Notes: generated by a model not told the origin, from the letters alone. A stretch of 64,000 bases of DNA from Amycolatopsis sp. NBRC 101858 (GCF_030269325.1 NZ_BSTD01000007.1:620001-684000), one strand, 5' to 3'; numbered from the stretch's first letter, positions 1-8,486 are shown. Made by a program: numbers and translations.

Positions 1-223
1 GCACCGACCCGGCGCCCTTCGCCGACCGAGCGTCCACAATGGCCGCTCCCACGTCGAACAGCGGGTACACGACGACCAGGGCGACACCGGCCGCCCCCAA
101 GCCCGACTTGGTCGTCAGGAACACCAGGACCGCCCACACGATGGCGAACGCGAACCGCACGAAGTACAACCGGCGCAGCGCCGGGGCGAACCCACCGATG
201 GCGGGCGAGTCGACAGTGGTCAC
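1..223 (-). CDS. DUF308-type integral membrane protein, N-terminal part (runs off the window)
   Basis: Reading starts at a GTG (positions 223-221) preceded by a GAAGGGA ribosome-binding site six bases upstream, and the frame stays open to the window edge, giving the first 74 residues. After a short polar N-terminus ending in LRRLYFVRF comes a hydrophobic helix (FAIVWAVLVFL), then a second (GVALVVVYPLFDVGAAI) ending in a DAR motif. This matches the start of actinobacterial DUF308 membrane proteins, a family of six-helix proteins without a settled function (HdeD-like in enterobacteria). It has its own promoter region with two repeated operator-like boxes. The family call rests on the N-terminus only. 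Confidence 0.6.
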   Translation of the reverse strand, partial: MTTVDSPAIGGFAPALRRLYFVRFAFAIVWAVLVFLTTKSGLGAAGVALVVVYPLFDVGAAIVDARSAKGAGSV

Positions 224-262
224 GATGATCCCTTCAGCATGAGGGAAGCCCCTCGGTAGACC

Positions 263-326
263 GAACGTTCTATCTCAATTGAGCATGGCCGTGCCGCCGC
301 GCAGTGTCAAGACAGAACGTTCTATC
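263..326. promoter_or_regulatory. Promoter region of the DUF308 gene with two GAACGTTCTATC boxes
   Basis: The 12-base word GAACGTTCTATC occurs at 263-274 and again at 315-326. Its core GAACGTTC is a perfect palindrome typical of TetR-family operators. On the minus strand a TTGACA -35 box lies just inside the distal copy and a CATGCT -10-like box follows 17 bases later, so the two copies flank the promoter of the gene starting at 223. Repression by a TetR protein is inferred; the nearest candidate is encoded at 681-1274. Confidence 0.5.
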
Positions 327-680
327 CAAAGTCTTACGCCCGGCTCGGGCACTCGTCGGCCGGGACGACGCGGGAGTGGACCGCCGTCAGGCAGCCGGGG
401 CAGCCCGCAGGGCAGCACCTCGATGTCCCCGCCCAGGTGGCCGGGGATGGTGACCGCCCGGGCGAGCTGGGGTTCGTGCACCCCGCGCACGATGCCGGGG
501 ACAACCGCCGGCCAGGCCGCTGCCACCCCCCGAGCCGCCGGGCGGCCGCCGGTGTCGAGGCCGTCGTGGTACACCTGCGCGCCACAGTGGACGATGACGA
601 GCTTGCCTGGTCAGCGCATTGCTCCGGCACGGCGACATCGCACCGTGCTCACGAAAGCCCTGCCGGGCGCCGGAAAACCG
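327..680. other. Stretch without a convincing gene
   Basis: Several overlapping open frames exist on both strands but none has a recognisable family, a good ribosome-binding site or a plausible N-terminus. The minus-strand frame through about 275-640 reads like protein for a stretch (LVIVHCGAQVYHDG, then GVHEPQLARAVTIPGHLGG) and may be the remnant of a decayed gene, but it cannot be assigned. Confidence 0.3.
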
Positions 681-1274
681 CTACTCGGCCGCCGCGTCGA
701 GGCGGAACCGCACGATTCCGTCGACGCCCTGGAGGAACGTGTCGCCGACCTCGGCCGGGTCCGCCAGGCAGCCGGACGCCATCGCGCCGTCCCGCAGCAT
801 CACGAAGTGACGCCCCGCGGCCTCCGGTGGCGTTTTGCCGACCTGCGCGAGCAAGTCCGTGACGGTGCGGAGGAACCACTCGCGGTGGGCGAGCACGGCC
901 TGGTGCACGGGGTGCGCGGGATCCGGGTACTCCGCCACCGCGTTGAGGAAGGCACAGCCGCGGAAGTGCGCCGACCGGATGCCTTCGGCGATCGACTCGG
1001 CGACGGCCCGCAGGGTGTCGGCCGCCGGCAGGCCGCCGGCGAGCGCCTTGTCGAGACCTTCGCGCTCCATCTCGTGCACACCCTGCAGATACGCGACGAC
1101 CAGGTCTTCCTTGCCGGGGAAGTGCCGGTACAGGGTGGCGCGGGTGACCTTCGCCTCCGCGACGATCCGGTCGATCCCCACGGAGTGCAGACCCTCGGCG
1201 TAGAAGATCCGGGTGGCCGTCGCGAGCAGCCTCGACCGCGCTTCGGACACCTGACCACGAGTGTTGCGCACCAT
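681..1274 (-). CDS. TetR/AcrR family transcriptional regulator
   Basis: A 197-residue TetR-type repressor. The N-terminal HTH is clear: after RSRLLATATRIFYAEG comes HSVGIDRIVAEAKVTRATLYRHF and then PGKEDLVVAYL, the standard recognition-helix and following segment. The C-terminal half is helical and of the LmrA/YxaF-like type that ends with a conserved Asp-Gly segment. I chose the ATG at 1274 because a -10-like TACGCT and an ACCGACCGTTCTCT operator-like element lie just upstream; the frame extends to 1319, but that would place these elements inside the gene. It lies 42 bases downstream of the aldo/keto reductase gene on the same strand. Its ligand is unknown. Confidence 0.9.
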   Translation of the reverse strand: MVRNTRGQVSEARSRLLATATRIFYAEGLHSVGIDRIVAEAKVTRATLYRHFPGKEDLVVAYLQGVHEMEREGLDKALAGGLPAADTLRAVAESIAEGIRSAHFRGCAFLNAVAEYPDPAHPVHQAVLAHREWFLRTVTDLLAQVGKTPPEAAGRHFVMLRDGAMASGCLADPAEVGDTFLQGVDGIVRFRLDAAAE

Positions 1275-1315
1275 CCGTCCGAGCGTAGCAGAGAGAACGG
1301 TCGGTATCTCAGCGT

Positions 1316-2350
1316 TCACGGCACGGGCACGGGCGCAACGTCGAGGAGGCTCCGGTCGCCGTCGATGCCGTGTGCCAGTGCGGCCGCCACGTCCTCGTGG
1401 GGCGTGCCCGGCCGGACGGCGCTGACCTCGTCGAGCAGCCGGTAGTGCTCGTCGGCGAGTTCGACGTCCAGCGCGTCGAGGTATCCCCTCAGGTGGGCCG
1501 GGGTGCGCGGTCCGACGATGGGGATCATCGAGGTCCCGGCCTGGGCGGCGCGGTGGCGCACCCAGGCCAGGGCGACCTGGACCGGGTTCGTCCCGGTCTT
1601 CTCGGCGACGGCGAGAACCGCGTCCAGCACGGCGGAGCCCTCGGCCGCCGTGGCCCGGGCGCTGAGCCGACCCTGCTCGCCGCGGCGGTACTTCCCGGTC
1701 AGCAGGCCACCCGCCAGCGGGGAGTACAGGACGACGCCGAGCCCGTGGGCCTCGGCCATCGGCAGGAGCTCCCGGTCCGCGGAGCGCTCGGCCAGGCTGT
1801 ACTCGGTCTGGATACCGACCAGCGAGGCACGCCCGCCCAGCTCCGACCGGACCGCGGCGCCGGCGACCCGCCAGGCCGGGAAGTTCGACAGCCCGCCGTA
1901 GCGGATCTTGCCCGACCGGATCAGGTCCTCGAAGCCGGCCAGGATCTCCGGCACCGGGGTGACGCCGTCGGGGAAGTGCGGCATGAAGACGTCGACGTAG
2001 TCGGTCTTCAAGCGCCGCAGGCTTTCCTCCAGGGAGCGGATCATCGTCTTGCGGCTGTTGCCGGTGGTGCCCGGCCGGACCTCCGCCCGCCGGGTCCCGC
2101 TGTACTTGGTGATCAGCACGAAGTCGTCGCGCTCGCGGCCGAGGAGCTCGCCCAGGATGGTTTCGGCTTCGCCGTCCTGGTAGATGTTCGAGACGTCGAA
2201 CGTGGTGCCGCCGGCCGCGACGAACGCGTCGAAGATCGTCTTGGCGCCCGCGACACCCGCGGCGGAGGGCGCCGAGCCGAAGGTGGCCGTGCCCAGCACG
2301 TACTCCGAGACGCGCAAGCCGCTCTGCCGCCCGAATGCCTGATAACGCAC
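1316..2350 (-). CDS. Aldo/keto reductase
   Basis: A 344-residue NAD(P)H-dependent aldo/keto reductase (TIM barrel), cytosolic. The catalytic tetrad is visible in order: Asp in TFDVSN, Tyr in NIYQDGEAE, Lys in LITKYSG and His in FMPHFPDG, followed by the usual SNFPAW segment and the C-terminal cofactor-binding part. The YVLGTATFG start and the GEAETILGELL segment place it with the general stress-protein/oxidoreductase type. The GTG at 2350 is preceded by AGGAG; the frame extends further upstream but into the divergent promoter. It is divergent from the TetR gene at 2424, with a shared operator in between, so that TetR is the likely regulator. The substrate is unknown. Confidence 0.9.
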   Translation of the reverse strand: MRYQAFGRQSGLRVSEYVLGTATFGSAPSAAGVAGAKTIFDAFVAAGGTTFDVSNIYQDGEAETILGELLGRERDDFVLITKYSGTRRAEVRPGTTGNSRKTMIRSLEESLRRLKTDYVDVFMPHFPDGVTPVPEILAGFEDLIRSGKIRYGGLSNFPAWRVAGAAVRSELGGRASLVGIQTEYSLAERSADRELLPMAEAHGLGVVLYSPLAGGLLTGKYRRGEQGRLSARATAAEGSAVLDAVLAVAEKTGTNPVQVALAWVRHRAAQAGTSMIPIVGPRTPAHLRGYLDALDVELADEHYRLLDEVSAVRPGTPHEDVAAALAHGIDGDRSLLDVAPVPVP

Positions 2351-2402
2351 GGAAGTCTCCTGTCCGGCCGAGCTGTGGGGTATGGTCGGGACGCTACCAC
2401 AA

Positions 2403-2423
2403 AAAACGAATGGTCGTTCTTTT
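2403..2423. promoter_or_regulatory. TetR-type operator between the aldo/keto reductase and TetR genes
   Basis: An AT-rich imperfect palindrome with arms AACGA (2405-2409) and TCGTT (2414-2418), flanked by A and T runs, ends right at the ATG of the TetR gene. Its position in the short divergent spacer suggests it controls both genes; the binding protein is inferred to be the product of the gene at 2424. Confidence 0.55.
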
Positions 2424-2960
2424 ATGCCGAGAGTCACCCAGGCCCACCTCGACGCCCGCCGCCGTCAGATCGTCGACGCGGCCCGCGCCCGCTTCGCCAC
2501 GCACGGCTTCGCCCGGACGTCCATGACCGACCTCGTCGAAGCCTCCGGCCTCTCCGTCGGCGCGATCTACCGGTACTTCAAGGGCAAGGACGAGATCGTC
2601 GCCGCCATCTGCGAGCACTCGACGCAGGCGCTCCCCGCCGAGCTGACGACCAAGACCGTGCACGGGTTCCTCGAGCACATCCGCACCCTGGCGCGCGAAG
2701 AGGACCACGCCCGGCTGGTCGCGCAGATCTACGCCGAGGCCGCCGTCTCCCCGCCGCTCGCGGCCCTCGTCGACCGGCAACTGTCGGACCTGCGCACCGC
2801 GGTCGCCGCGTTGCTCCCCCACCGCGAGCCGGCCGCAGCGGCCCGGATCGCCGAAGCCTTCGTGGCCTTCTGCCACGGCTACACCCAGCAGCTCGCCGTC
2901 CGCGGCGACCTCGACCCGGCCCCCTTCACGGCGGCGCTGGTGGCGATCATCGAGTCGTGA
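2424..2960 (+). CDS. TetR/AcrR family transcriptional regulator
   Basis: A 178-residue TetR repressor. Residues 10-55 form the HTH domain (RRQIVDAARARFATHGF, then TSMTDLVEASGLSVGAIYRYF and KGKDEIVAAI). The C-terminal region fits the TetR_C ligand-binding fold. Translation from the ATG at 2424 places the start directly after the operator; an in-frame upstream start would include the operator in the gene. It is divergent from the aldo/keto reductase gene and convergent with the XRE regulator, and most likely represses the reductase and itself. Confidence 0.9.
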   Translation: MPRVTQAHLDARRRQIVDAARARFATHGFARTSMTDLVEASGLSVGAIYRYFKGKDEIVAAICEHSTQALPAELTTKTVHGFLEHIRTLAREEDHARLVAQIYAEAAVSPPLAALVDRQLSDLRTAVAALLPHREPAAAARIAEAFVAFCHGYTQQLAVRGDLDPAPFTAALVAIIES

Positions 2961-2973
2961 CGGCCGGCCGCGC

Positions 2974-3849
2974 TCAGCGGCCGGAACCCTCGCTCGCCGG
3001 GACGCTTTCCTGCAGCAGCCGCACTTTCGCCCAGGATTCCTCGTCCACCGGGGTGTAGGTGGCGAGCTTCATCCCCGAACGCTCGCCGAAGGACAGCTGC
3101 GTGTAGTCCAGCGTCAGCAGGCCCACCTCGGGGTGCAGGAAATGCTTCGTGAAGTTTTCCGGGCCCCGCACGTCGTGCCGCTCCCACAGGCGCCCGAAGT
3201 CCGGCGACTCCTGCCGCAGCCGCCGGACCAGCCCCTTCCAGCCGGACTCGGCGGCGTGGGCCGCCATCCCGGCCCGGAACCGGCCGACCAGGCGCGCGGC
3301 GGCGTCCTCCCAGTCGAGAACCTGGGCCCGCCACCTCGGCGAGGTGAACATCAGCACCAGCCAGTTGCGGTCCTCGGGCGGCAGCTCGTCCACTCCGCCG
3401 ACCAGCCGCTCGTAGGTGCGGTTGCAGGCGAGCAGGTCGAACCGGGCGTTGATCACCGCGGCCGGAATCGGCTCGAGCTGACGCACCATCACCAGCAGGG
3501 CACGCGGAACGGCCGCGGAGTCCCGCTCGACCGGCGGCTCGGGGTGGCCGGCCAGCGTGTAGAGGTGGGCACGCTCGTACGGATCGAGCCGCAGCGTGGC
3601 CGCGATCGCGTCGAGGACCTGCTCGGAGACCTTGATGTCCCGGCCCTGTTCCAGCCACGTGTACCACGTCACGCCCATCCCGGCGAGGTGCGCGACCTCC
3701 TCGCGGCGCAAGCCCGGCGTCCGCCGGCGGCCCGTGGGCGGCAAGCCGGCCTGCTCGGGAGAGATGCGTTCGCGCCTGCTGCGCAGGAACGACGCCAGCT
3801 CCCGCCGTCGGGCCTGCTCGTCGGTCAATCCCCCCACGGACACCGTCAC
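2974..3849 (-). CDS. XRE family regulator with MmyB-like ligand-binding domain
   Basis: A protein of about 291 residues. The N-terminal HTH has the signature of this group: LASFLRSRRERISPEQAGLP, then RRTPGLRREEVAHLAGMGVTWY and TWLEQGRDIKVSEQVLDAIA. The rest is an MmyB-like sensor domain beginning at PIPAAVINARFDLLACN, a PAS-related fold thought to bind a fatty acid-like ligand. I prefer the GTG at 3849, because the only earlier start (GTG at 3894) lies inside an inverted repeat that looks like the operator. Genes of this family commonly sit divergent from an SDR gene that they repress, which is the arrangement here. Confidence 0.88.
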   Translation of the reverse strand: MTVSVGGLTDEQARRRELASFLRSRRERISPEQAGLPPTGRRRTPGLRREEVAHLAGMGVTWYTWLEQGRDIKVSEQVLDAIAATLRLDPYERAHLYTLAGHPEPPVERDSAAVPRALLVMVRQLEPIPAAVINARFDLLACNRTYERLVGGVDELPPEDRNWLVLMFTSPRWRAQVLDWEDAAARLVGRFRAGMAAHAAESGWKGLVRRLRQESPDFGRLWERHDVRGPENFTKHFLHPEVGLLTLDYTQLSFGERSGMKLATYTPVDEESWAKVRLLQESVPASEGSGR

Positions 3850-3881
3850 GGGTCCACTGTGCCACCGCGCGCAGCCGGTTA

Positions 3882-3902
3882 CCAGGTGGTTCACATACCT
3901 GG
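3882..3902. promoter_or_regulatory. Inverted-repeat operator between XRE and SDR genes
   Basis: Perfect arms CCAGGT (3882-3887) and ACCTGG (3897-3902) are separated by nine bases, in the spacer between the divergent XRE-MmyB and SDR genes. The position and symmetry suggest the binding site of the XRE protein, controlling both directions. Confidence 0.55.
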
Positions 3903-3950
3903 ATAAGCACGCTCTGGCACCCCCCTGGCTCGAGCCGCAGAGTGGGGGTC

Positions 3951-4730
3951 ATGGAGACCATTCCGGCAGACACCACCACCCTCACCTCGACAGTCGCCCT
4001 GGTCACGGGCGCCAGCAGCGGCATCGGCCAGGCCACCGCCCGCCGGCTCGCCGACCGGGGCGCGGCCGTCGTGCTCGTCGCCCGCCGCCAGGACCGGCTC
4101 GACGTGCTGGCGAAGGAGATCACCGAGCAGGGCGGCCAGGCGGTCGCGCTGGCCGCCGACCTGACCGACGCCGACGCCGCGGCCGGCATCGTCGCCACCA
4201 CTCTCGACCGGTTCGGCCGGCTGGACACCCTCGTCAACGCGGCCGGCGTCATGCTCACCGGCGACTCCGGCACGTCCCCGCTGACCGAGTGGCAGCGGAT
4301 GGTCGACATCAACCTCAACGGGCTGCTCTACCTCACCAAGGCCGCCCTGCCGCAGCTCGTCGAGGCCGCCGCCACCAGCCCGCGTCAGGTCGCCGACGTG
4401 GTCAACATCAGCTCGATCGCGGGCCGCTGGGTCATCCCGCACGCCGCGGTGTACAACGCCACCAAGTTCGGCGTCACCGCCGCCACCGAGGCCTGGCGCC
4501 AGGAATACGCCCGGCGCAACGTCCGCTTCTCCGTCGTCGAGCCGGGTCTCGTCGAGACCGAACTCCTCGGCCACCAGCAAACCGCCGTCCGGGAACGCAT
4601 GGCGGCCCGGTTCGCCGACGTCGAACAGCTGCCCGCCGACGACATCGCCGAAGCCGTCGCTTACATCGTCACGAGTCCCCGCCGCCGGGCCGTGGCCGAA
4701 ATCGTCATCCGGCCCACGGACCAGGTCTGA
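3951..4730 (+). CDS. Short-chain dehydrogenase/reductase (classical SDR)
   Basis: A 259-residue Rossmann-fold NAD(P)-dependent oxidoreductase. The cofactor motif TGASSGIG lies near residues 18-25, the LVNAAGVM motif in the middle, and the catalytic triad is the Ser in NISSIAG, followed by YNATK (Tyr and Lys). VVEPGLVET follows as in classical SDRs. Translation from the ATG at 3951 has GTGGGGG just upstream; a GTG nine bases earlier is also possible. The gene is divergent from the XRE-MmyB regulator, its likely repressor. Its 3' end overlaps the convergent hydrolase gene by 26 bases. The substrate is unknown. Confidence 0.9.
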   Translation: METIPADTTTLTSTVALVTGASSGIGQATARRLADRGAAVVLVARRQDRLDVLAKEITEQGGQAVALAADLTDADAAAGIVATTLDRFGRLDTLVNAAGVMLTGDSGTSPLTEWQRMVDINLNGLLYLTKAALPQLVEAAATSPRQVADVVNISSIAGRWVIPHAAVYNATKFGVTAATEAWRQEYARRNVRFSVVEPGLVETELLGHQQTAVRERMAARFADVEQLPADDIAEAVAYIVTSPRRRAVAEIVIRPTDQV

Positions 4731-5682
4731 GCGGAGTCCTTGCGAGCAGGGCCTTCACCCACGCATTGATCCGGCTCTGCGCCGGCACCCCGGACGGCGG
4801 CGTCATCCCGACGAACCCGTGCGGCGACTCCGGCCACACCGCCAGTTCGCTCGCCCCACCCGCCGCCCGCCAGCGCGCGGCCATGAACAGCGAATCGTCC
4901 AGCAGCGGGTCGCGGTCCCCGACCGTGAACAGCGCGGGCGGCATCCCGTGCAGATCGGCGTACAACGGGGAAACACCGCCGTCCCGCAGCTGTTCCCGGT
5001 CGAGCCCGGGGAACGCCATCCCGACGAACCGGTCGATCCACCGCGGCGGCAGCACCGGGGTGTCGGGCGCGGCCGAGCGCGAACTCGGCGTCCGCGCCAG
5101 GTCGTAGACCCCGAACACCAGGCTGGCCCCGACCACCCGCGCGAAAAGGTCGGGGAACTCGCCCCGCAGCCGCAGCAACGTCTGCACCGCCAGGTGTCCC
5201 CCCGCCGAATACCCGGACACCACGATCCGGTCGGTGCCGAATTCCGCCGCGGCCGCGCCGGCCAGCCACGCGGCCGCCGCGAGGCAGTCGTCGAGGCCGG
5301 CGGGATACGGGTGCTCCGGCGCGAGCCGGTAGCGGGCGGACACCACGGCGACGCCGGCCGTGCGGGCCAGCAGGTCGTTGACCGCGTCGTCGTCGGCAGG
5401 CGCGCCGAGCACGAAACCGCCGCCGTGCACGTGGAACACCACGCCGGTCACCGGGCCGGCCGGCCGGATGACCCGCACGGTCGCCGCACCCGCGGGCCCG
5501 GACACCGCCCGCTCGACCGGGGTCAGCTCGGTCGGCGCCGGCACCCGGAAGGTCGTCGCGCGCAGGGTCGCGAGTCCTTCGGCGGTGGCGGGGTCCGGAA
5601 GGTCGGCGGCGGCGAGCTGCGCGTTGATCTCCCGCATTCGGTCCAAAGTGGACTCGGGAACGGTCTCGAACTCGAAGGTCAT
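4705..5682 (-). CDS. Alpha/beta hydrolase of the hormone-sensitive lipase family
   Basis: A 325-residue carboxylesterase-like enzyme. The oxyanion motif HVHGGGFVLG and the nucleophile elbow GYSAGG are clear, followed by YRLAPEHPYPA between them, as in the HSL/bacterial family IV esterases. The catalytic Asp is in VGDRDPLLDDS and the His in SPHGF near the C-terminus. It has no signal peptide, so it should be cytosolic. The ATG at 5682 follows GGAAGG. The gene lies 14 bases downstream of the SDR at 5697-6593 on the same strand and is probably co-transcribed with it under the TetR at 6692. Confidence 0.9.
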   Translation of the reverse strand: MTFEFETVPESTLDRMREINAQLAAADLPDPATAEGLATLRATTFRVPAPTELTPVERAVSGPAGAATVRVIRPAGPVTGVVFHVHGGGFVLGAPADDDAVNDLLARTAGVAVVSARYRLAPEHPYPAGLDDCLAAAAWLAGAAAAEFGTDRIVVSGYSAGGHLAVQTLLRLRGEFPDLFARVVGASLVFGVYDLARTPSSRSAAPDTPVLPPRWIDRFVGMAFPGLDREQLRDGGVSPLYADLHGMPPALFTVGDRDPLLDDSLFMAARWRAAGGASELAVWPESPHGFVGMTPPSGVPAQSRINAWVKALLARTPLRPGPWAG

Positions 5683-5696
5683 GGCGGAAGGCCCTT

Positions 5697-6593
5697 TCAC
5701 CGGAAGGAATAAGCGACGTGGGTCAGCTCTTCGGACAGCTCCCACAGCCGCCTGCCGGCCTCGGGGTCGGTGGCGGCGACGGGCGGTTCGGCGACGTGGG
5801 GAGCCCCGCGCAGTTCGCCGCGCCCGTCCGGCACGACGAAGTCGCCCGGCTTGATACCGGGATTCGTCGCGGCGTGCAGGGAAGGCCGGGCCGCGTCGGC
5901 CGGGCTCTGGCCCACGAACCGTTCGAGCAGCGCGGACGCGAGGACCTGCGCGTACTTCGGCAGGTGCTGCTGCAGCCCGGTCGCGCTCGTGCCGGGGTGC
6001 ACGGCGACGGCGGTGATCCCGGTTCCGGTCGCCCGCCGGGCCAGTTCCAGCGTGAAGACGACGTTCGCCAGCTTCGACTTCGTGTAGGCGGCCATCCCCG
6101 CGTAGGACACCGCGCTCAGCGGGTCCGCCAGCGTCGCGCCCTTGTTCCGCGCCACCTTCGCGCTCACCGTCACCACCCGGGCCGCGGGCGCGGCCAGCAG
6201 GGCCGGCAGCAGGTGCCCGGTCAGCGCGAAGTGCCCGAGGTGGTTCGTCCCGAACGTCAGCTCGAACCCGTCCTCGGTCTCCCGGCGCTCCGGCACGGCC
6301 ATCACGCCGGCGTTGTTGACCAGCAGATCCAGCGGCTGCCCGGTGGCGAGCACTTCGGCGGCGGCGCGGTCGATCGACGCCAGCGAGGCGAGGTCGAGCA
6401 CCAGCCCGGTCACCTTGGCGGTGCCGACCGCCTCGCGCACCGCCACGACGGCGTGGTCGACCTTCGTCTTCGCGCGTCCGGCGACCACCACCTCGGCGCC
6501 CGCCCCGGCCAGGGCCAACGCCGTCTCCAGGCCGATTCCCCCGGTGCCACCGGTGACCAGCGCGCGTTTGCCGACTAGCGGAGGGATGACCAT
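5697..6593 (-). CDS. SDR family oxidoreductase (retinol dehydrogenase/WWOX-like)
   Basis: A 298-residue extended-length SDR. It shows the cofactor motif TGGTGGIG, the LVNNAGVM segment, the FGTNHLGHFALTGHLLP segment characteristic of the light-dependent protochlorophyllide reductase/retinol dehydrogenase-like subgroup, and a catalytic SYAGMAAYTKSKLANV stretch providing Tyr and Lys. The active-site Ser is in TVSAK. The ATG at 6593 has CAGGAGTCGG upstream; an earlier ATG at 6617 would lie within the operator. It is the first gene of a two-gene unit with the hydrolase and is divergent from the TetR at 6692. Confidence 0.88.
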   Translation of the reverse strand: MVIPPLVGKRALVTGGTGGIGLETALALAGAGAEVVVAGRAKTKVDHAVVAVREAVGTAKVTGLVLDLASLASIDRAAAEVLATGQPLDLLVNNAGVMAVPERRETEDGFELTFGTNHLGHFALTGHLLPALLAAPAARVVTVSAKVARNKGATLADPLSAVSYAGMAAYTKSKLANVVFTLELARRATGTGITAVAVHPGTSATGLQQHLPKYAQVLASALLERFVGQSPADAARPSLHAATNPGIKPGDFVVPDGRGELRGAPHVAEPPVAATDPEAGRRLWELSEELTHVAYSFR

Positions 6594-6607
6594 CCCGACT
6601 CCTGACT

Positions 6608-6683
6608 GAACGTTCATTCAATACGACGCCCTCAGGTAAGCACCGCTCACCCAAACTTGTCAAATGAACGTTCACTCAATACG
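6608..6683. promoter_or_regulatory. Two near-identical TetR operators in a divergent promoter
   Basis: A 19-base word, TGAACGTTCATTCAATACG at 6608-6626 and the same with one change at 6665-6683, is present twice in the same orientation, 57 bases apart. The core TGAACGTTCA is a perfect palindrome. One copy overlaps the expected start region of the SDR transcript, the other the -10 region of the TetR gene, consistent with joint repression of both directions. Confidence 0.65.
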
Positions 6684-6691
6684 CTGGGCAC

Positions 6692-7258
6692 ATGGCACCC
6701 CGAGACCCCGAGGCGAAGCGCCGCGCCCTGCTGGAGGCCGCACTGGCCGAGTTCGCCGAACACGGCATCGCCGGCGCGCGGGTCGACCGCCTCGCGGGCC
6801 GCGCCGGCTGCAGCGCAGGCCTCGTCTACACCTACTTCGGCAGCAAGGAAGAGCTCTTCGACGCCGTGTTCGACGAGGTCGTCGTGCGGACGACCGAGCA
6901 GGCCCCGATCACCCCGCACGACCTGCCGGAGTACGCGGGTGCCCTCTTCGACGGCCAGACCGCCCATCCCGAGGTGATGCGGCTCGCCACCTGGCACCGG
7001 CTGGAGCAGCAGGGAGGCCGGCCCGCGATCGAGGCCGTCACGCGGGCCAACCAGGCGAAGATCGACGCGATCCGGCAGGCCCAGGAGGAAGGCAGGCTCT
7101 CCACCCGCTTCACCGCCCCGGAGCTGCTGATGCTCACCATCAACACCGCCTCGATGTGGGCCCTGCAGAACCAGGAGATCAGCGACCTGGGCCCAAGCGA
7201 CCACGCCGCCAGGCGGGCGACGGTCGTCGAAGCCGTGCGCCGGCTGGTCGAGCCGTAG
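6692..7258 (+). CDS. TetR family regulator of the SDR/hydrolase pair
   Basis: A 188-residue TetR repressor. The HTH runs ALLEAALAEFAEHGI, then GARVDRLAGRAGCSAGLVYTYF and GSKEELFDAVF. The C-terminal domain, with TWHRLEQQG and a run of helices, resembles TetR_C of the YcdC/RutR type. Its ATG follows a TACGCT -10-like box by only a few bases, so the mRNA may be leaderless. The operator pair upstream also covers the divergent SDR promoter, which makes the SDR and hydrolase its likely targets. Confidence 0.9.
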   Translation: MAPRDPEAKRRALLEAALAEFAEHGIAGARVDRLAGRAGCSAGLVYTYFGSKEELFDAVFDEVVVRTTEQAPITPHDLPEYAGALFDGQTAHPEVMRLATWHRLEQQGGRPAIEAVTRANQAKIDAIRQAQEEGRLSTRFTAPELLMLTINTASMWALQNQEISDLGPSDHAARRATVVEAVRRLVEP

Positions 7259-7271
7259 CCGGACGCGTCGC

Positions 7272-8486
7272 TCACAAACCCAGGGCACTCACCAGCAGGG
7301 CGGCGACGGCGGCGCGGTGCTCGGGGCTGGTGCGCCACCGCAAGCGGCGTCCGGCCTCGACCACGACACCGAAACCGGCGTGCACCAGCACCCGCGCCTG
7401 GCGCGCGTCGAGATCCGGCCGCGCCTGCCGCAGGTACTGCTCCCACACGGCGATGTGCTCGCGCTGCGCGACGACCAGCGGACGGCGCAGGCCGGCCGGC
7501 AGCCCGACGATCTCGGCGTCGGCCACGCTGGTGAGAGCGTTGTGTTCGAAGCTGTACGCGACGTAGGTCGCCGTCAGCGCGGTCAAGGCGTCGTGCGGAT
7601 CGGTCACGCCGCGGAGGTTGTGCTCGACCGCCTGGGCCAGCAGGCCCGCGGCCTGCAGGCACGCCGCGGCCAGGATGTCGGCCTTGCCCGGGAAGTACCG
7701 GTAGAGCCCGGACGGCGCCAGCCCCACGGCGTCGGCGATCATGCCGTTCGTCACGGCGGTGAACCCGTCGCGTTCGAACAGCGGGATGGCCGCCGCGAGG
7801 ATTTCCGACCGCCGGGTGCGGGGTTGCGGCCGCGCGGGCAGTTCGACGACGCGTGCGTCCGCGACTGCGGCGGCGGGATCGGCCGCGGCCACGCGCAGAG
7901 CGGACGCCCGCAGCAGGTCCTCGACCCGGCGGCGGGCGATCGAGTTGTGGTGCATCGTGATCGAACCGATCGCGCCCAAGGCGGCCACGGCACGCAGGTG
8001 CTCGTCCGGCCACGGGTGTTCGCGCCGCGCCACTTCCGCCACCCGATCGACGACCTGCGCGAACTTCCCCTTGAGCACCCGGCGGTCCTCGCGGTTGAGA
8101 TAGCGAGCCTCCCACCGGTACACACCGCCGGCCGTGCGGTGGGCCACGGTGACTCGCGTGACGGCGGCGAGGACCTCGGCCAGTGCCGCGCCGGGAGGCA
8201 CCTCGCCGAGCGCCGCGACGAGCCGGTCGACCATGACGTTCGCGCACTCGGCGAACAGGGCGTACTTGTTCGGGAAGTGCCGGTACAGCGCGGCCGCGGT
8301 GATGCCCACGCCGGCCGCGATCTCCTCCATCGACGCCGCGTGGTACCCGCGCTCGCTGAAGACGGTGGCGCCCGCTTCGACGATGAGCTGCCTGCGGTTG
8401 CGCGGCCGGACGGCCGCGGCCGGCCCGGCGGTCACCGCGGCCGCCGGGAGGGGGTGCGCGGGAGCAAGGCCATGCGTGCCAGTCAA
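7272..8486 (-). CDS. Tandem TetR-type regulator with two HTH domains
   Basis: A protein of about 404 residues containing two complete TetR-type DNA-binding units. The first HTH is NRRQLIVEAGATVFSERGY then ASMEEIAAGVGITAAALYRHF, near residues 30-75; the second is TRRSEILAAAIPLFERDGF then TNGMIADAVGLAPSGLYRYF, near 220-265. Each is followed by a helical segment. Such double-headed TetR proteins are a known but uncommon actinobacterial type. The frame is open up to 8630, but a likely operator lies at 8580-8592, so a TTG at 8486 is my preferred, uncertain start. It is divergent from the oxygenase gene at 8679, its probable target. Confidence 0.8.
   Translation of the reverse strand: MTGTHGLAPAHPLPAAAVTAGPAAAVRPRNRRQLIVEAGATVFSERGYHAASMEEIAAGVGITAAALYRHFPNKYALFAECANVMVDRLVAALGEVPPGAALAEVLAAVTRVTVAHRTAGGVYRWEARYLNREDRRVLKGKFAQVVDRVAEVARREHPWPDEHLRAVAALGAIGSITMHHNSIARRRVEDLLRASALRVAAADPAAAVADARVVELPARPQPRTRRSEILAAAIPLFERDGFTAVTNGMIADAVGLAPSGLYRYFPGKADILAAACLQAAGLLAQAVEHNLRGVTDPHDALTALTATYVAYSFEHNALTSVADAEIVGLPAGLRRPLVVAQREHIAVWEQYLRQARPDLDARQARVLVHAGFGVVVEAGRRLRWRTSPEHRAAVAALLVSALGL

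Noticed and set aside
279..1445. Long plus-strand open frame across the TetR gene
   Set aside because: It is antisense to a clear TetR gene, is Arg/Gly/Pro-rich and has no family; such frames are normal in GC-rich DNA. The same applies to long antisense frames at 13.4-15.5, 30.2-33.0, 36.0-38.7, 43.3-46.0 and 58.0-60.9 kb.
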